A stretch of DNA of 14,769 bases from DATBHW01 sp046704085 (GTDB taxonomy: Bacteria; Chloroflexota; Ktedonobacteria; Ktedonobacterales; DATBGS01). The stretch lies in contig JBJKSJ010000355.1 in assembly GCA_046704085.1 (NCBI GenBank), forward strand, positions 1 to 14,769. Reading direction: 5' to 3'. Of the stretch, positions 13,267-14,769 are shown one piece after another. The first letter of the stretch is position 1. Each line of letters begins with the position of its first letter. The notes under the pieces were generated by a model. That model did no database searches, was not told where the DNA came from, and saw nothing but the letters and a program-made list of their open reading frames with translations. The translations under genes were made by a program, and so were the position numbers.

Positions 13267-13272
13267 CCTCCT
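13267..13272 (-). promoter_or_regulatory. Ribosome binding site deciding the DUF1275 start
   Basis: AGGAGG on the minus strand lies 5 nt before GTG at 13261. The alternative GTG starts further upstream (13294, 13285) have no such site. Confidence 0.6.
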
Positions 13273-13391
13273 GGATGAAGATCACCAGTAGCACTGCTGT
13301 TCTGGCGGCTCAACGTTTCGCCGCCTGGAAGGACGATGTTCCAGGGAGGTGTACGCATCAGACGTTCCAGCTATCCGACGCGGGACGGCCC

Positions 13392-13431
13392 AATTGTGTG
13401 AGTGATTGTGCGAGTGATTGTGTGAGTTGTG
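13392..13431. repeat. 12-bp tandem repeat, about 3.3 copies
   Basis: The units GTGAGTGATTGT (13398-13409) and GCGAGTGATTGT (13410-13421) follow one another, with a partial unit before (AATTGT) and a degenerate third after (GTGAGTTGTGTG). It lies upstream of the DUF1275 gene and could be an array of protein-binding sites or a simple slippage repeat. Confidence 0.6.
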
Positions 13432-13510
13432 TGTGGTCTTTGGCGCGGATGTCAGGCATACTTGTGAGCGTGAACACTTACGCAAGTGGGTGATCGCAGA
13501 AGCGGCGGTG

Positions 13511-13672
13511 AGTGGAGCGAGATGAGCGGCGCCTCTTCTCATCGCTCTTCCTTATTATCTCTTTCTTATTATAAGGAAGCTTTGCAAACCTCTCAGGCTT
13601 TCCCTGTCTTCTGGCCCTGCCCAGGCCAGGCGCGAGGAGCCATCCCGGCACGATGGCTCCTCGCGTTTGTTT
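13511..13672 (+). ncRNA. Possible structured small RNA ending at an intrinsic terminator
   Basis: No plus-strand gene precedes the plus-oriented terminator at 13631-13672, yet structure lies before it. GAGCGA..TGAG (13515-13526, 2-nt bulge) pairs with CTCATCGCTC (13538-13547). CTTCCTTAT (13547-13555) pairs with ATAAGGAAG (13571-13579); the two stems compete only for base 13547. A pyrimidine-rich single strand (13581-13630) leads into the terminator. No good plus-strand promoter is seen, and the family is unknown. A consensus TATAAT on the minus strand (13573-13568), with no clear -35, may instead mean this is the DUF1275 promoter region. Confidence 0.3.
13631..13672 (+). terminator. Intrinsic terminator reading on the plus strand
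   Basis: CGCGAGGAGCCAT (13631-13643) and ATGGCTCCTCGCG (13653-13665) form a perfect 13-bp stem with a 9-nt loop, followed by TTTGTTTTCTT on the plus strand. On the minus strand the same stem follows the nitroreductase stop by 9 nt but has no T tract after it. It is therefore strongest for plus-strand transcripts and may work weakly for the nitroreductase gene. Confidence 0.72.
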
Positions 13673-13674
13673 TC

Positions 13675-14094
13675 TTAGCTTGCGCGCCGGGAGAGCGCGA
13701 TCACCGGAATCTTGCGGCTGGTCTTCTTCTGATACTCCCCGAACTGCGGGTTCAGTTCCGACTGCCGGGCGTAGAATCGGTCGCGCTCCTCGCCCGTGAG
13801 GACGGTAGCGTCAGCGTCGTAAGTTTCGGCGCCAACCTCGACAGTGACCCGCGGGTTTGCAAGCAGGTTATGATACCAGTCCGGGTTGGTAGGGGCGCCC
13901 GCTTTGGAGGCGAAGATGAGCAGACGGTCGCCATCGGCCAGATACATCACCGGGTTGGTGCGGCGCTGGCCGCTTTTGGCGCCAGTGGTCGTAAGCAGCA
14001 GCAAAGGTCTGCCTTCCCACACTCCCCCGACCTTGCCTCCATTCGCGCGAAACGCCTCGATGGTCTGGCGGTTCCAGTCATTTCGATCAGCCAT
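13675..14094 (-). CDS. Deazaflavin (F420)-dependent nitroreductase-family protein
   Basis: A 139-residue split-barrel protein of the DUF385/Ddn type. The signature LLLTTTGAKSGQRRTNPVMY (32-51), then LADGDRLLIFASKAGAPTN (52-70) and PDWYHNLLANPRVTVEV (71-87), matches the F420-binding family that includes mycobacterial Ddn. Such proteins pass hydride from F420H2 to quinones or other acceptors near the membrane. The length is about normal. ATG at 14094 has GAGGAGA 5-6 nt upstream. A promoter lies at 14169-14197 and the gene ends at the stem of 13631-13665. Its presence implies that the host makes F420, which fits Chloroflexota. The substrate cannot be told from the sequence. Confidence 0.88.
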   Translation of the reverse strand: MADRNDWNRQTIEAFRANGGKVGGVWEGRPLLLLTTTGAKSGQRRTNPVMYLADGDRLLIFASKAGAPTNPDWYHNLLANPRVTVEVGAETYDADATVLTGEERDRFYARQSELNPQFGEYQKKTSRKIPVIALSRRAS

Positions 14095-14168
14095 AGGTTC
14101 TCCTCGTTGGGTAATGCCACTCTGGTCCGCGCCGCGCTTGCGGGCGCAGATGGTTGTATTCCGCCTTC

Positions 14169-14197
14169 ATGCTACCACCTCAACTTGCGCGCGTCAA
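14169..14197 (-). promoter_or_regulatory. Predicted promoter of the nitroreductase-family gene
   Basis: On the minus strand TTGACG (14197-14192), a 17-nt spacer and TAGCAT (14174-14169), 75 nt before the start codon. Confidence 0.5.
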
Positions 14198-14233
14198 AAT
14201 GGGTAAAGTTGCGCATGCCCGCATTAGGGGATG

Positions 14234-14264
14234 CTGATACACTCTAAAAAACGCCTCGTATCAG
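14234..14264. promoter_or_regulatory. Inverted repeat CTGATAC-N17-GTATCAG
   Basis: Perfect 7-bp arms at 14234-14240 and 14258-14264 flank an A-rich spacer. It lies in the divergent region between the nitroreductase-family gene and the methyltransferase gene, about 77 nt before the latter. It could be an operator for one or both; no regulator gene is adjacent within the window. Confidence 0.35.
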
Positions 14265-14340
14265 GCTCACAACCTGCTTAACTATGCGCATTTTGGCAAG
14301 CACTGAGCGCAATAGCTGTGGGCGAGACAAGGAGCGACCC

Positions 14341-14769
14341 ATGCGCAACTACATCTTTGATAATGCCGCGCAGCAAGCTGGACAGCGTTTCACCAGCCTG
14401 GAGACGCTTTACGACCCCTGGACGATCCGCCACCTGGAGGCCACCGGAATCAGCGCCGGGTGGCAGTGCTGGGAGGTCGGCGGCGGCGGGGGGTCGATTG
14501 CGGCCTGGCTTGGAGAGCGCAGCGGCCCCAGCGGCCATGTCCTGGTTACTGACATCGATCCGCGTTATCTCGTAGAACTCGCCACGCTGAACCACCCCAC
14601 GATTGAGATCCAGCTCCACGATATTAGCGTCGATCCCCTGCCCGCGCAGCCCTTTGACCTGATCCACGCCCGCCTGGTGTTCATCCATGTGCCAGCCCGC
14701 GAGCAGGCGTTGCAGCGGCTGGTGACGGCGTTGAAGCCGGGGGGCTGGCTCGTCATCGAAGATTTCGAT
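14341..14769 (+). CDS. Class I SAM-dependent methyltransferase, 3' end beyond the window
   Basis: The first 143 residues of a Rossmann-fold methyltransferase, cut by the window edge. Motif I is EVGGGGGSIAAWL at 45-57 (SAM-binding glycine loop). VLVTDIDPRYL at 67-77 carries the acidic residue (Asp71) that should hold the SAM ribose hydroxyls. LHDISVDPLP at 92-101, FDLIHARLVFIHV at 105-117 and LKPGGWLVIED at 131-141 complete the usual order. The N-terminal QQAGQRFTSLETLYDPWTIR (11-30) is common in stand-alone methyltransferases of this class. ATG at 14341 has AAGGAG (14329-14334) 6 nt upstream. The substrate cannot be inferred. Confidence 0.88.
   Translation, partial: MRNYIFDNAAQQAGQRFTSLETLYDPWTIRHLEATGISAGWQCWEVGGGGGSIAAWLGERSGPSGHVLVTDIDPRYLVELATLNHPTIEIQLHDISVDPLPAQPFDLIHARLVFIHVPAREQALQRLVTALKPGGWLVIEDFD

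Noticed and set aside
13486..14247. 253-codon plus-strand frame
   Set aside because: Runs through the intrinsic terminator and antisense to the nitroreductase-family gene; no coding signature.

Overview
The window is GC-rich, gene-dense bacterial DNA with no rRNA, tRNA or CRISPR array that I can see. Several things together point to a Chloroflexota genome, most likely of the Ktedonobacteria type: large membrane-anchored Hanks-type Ser/Thr kinases, one with a seven-blade WD40 sensor; a deazaflavin (F420)-type nitroreductase; a FrnE-like DsbA; palindromic repeats between genes; and the codon style. This assignment is an inference from gene content.

Layout. Positions 1-305 hold no intact gene, only the open 3' end of an unrecognised frame (41-181, minus). 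Positions 306-1840 (minus) are a complete AbiE-type type IV toxin-antitoxin pair, AbiEi (antitoxin and regulator) then AbiEii (nucleotidyltransferase toxin), joined by an ATGA overlap. A 50-bp near-perfect palindrome (1853-1902) covers its -10 and start region. Back to back with it, a promoter at 1926-1954 drives a Ser/Thr kinase (2016-3623) with a non-RD catalytic loop (HLD) and a DUF4190-like membrane tail. Next is a three-gene plus-strand operon (3722-4752): an AbrB/MazE-fold antitoxin, a RelE/ParE-fold toxin and a ribbon-helix-helix protein. It converges on a FrnE/DsbA-family oxidoreductase (4765-5478, minus).

From 5642 a 1008-residue RecQ-family helicase with an N-terminal TPR-like region occupies 3 kb. 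A 243-bp intergenic region with three hairpins follows, then a two-gene operon of unrecognised small proteins (8912-9397, 9426-9785) ending at a strong stem-loop. Convergent to it is a kinase-WD40 protein (9964-12129, minus) whose eighth WD repeat has been put out of frame by one base. After a second cluster of palindromes come a DUF1275/YoaK membrane protein (12404-13261, minus), a 413-bp region with tandem repeats, consecutive stem-loops and a plus-strand intrinsic terminator, an F420-type nitroreductase-family protein (13675-14094, minus), and the start of a SAM-dependent methyltransferase (14341 to the window end).

How they may work together. Two toxin-antitoxin modules flank a membrane kinase and sit 1-4 kb from an unusual helicase fusion, which looks like an accessory stress or defence neighbourhood. 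The sequence does not prove that these parts cooperate. The most noteworthy signals are the palindromic operator shared by divergent promoters, the TPR-RecQ fusion, the frameshifted WD40 blade and the possible structured RNA before the terminator at 13631-13672.
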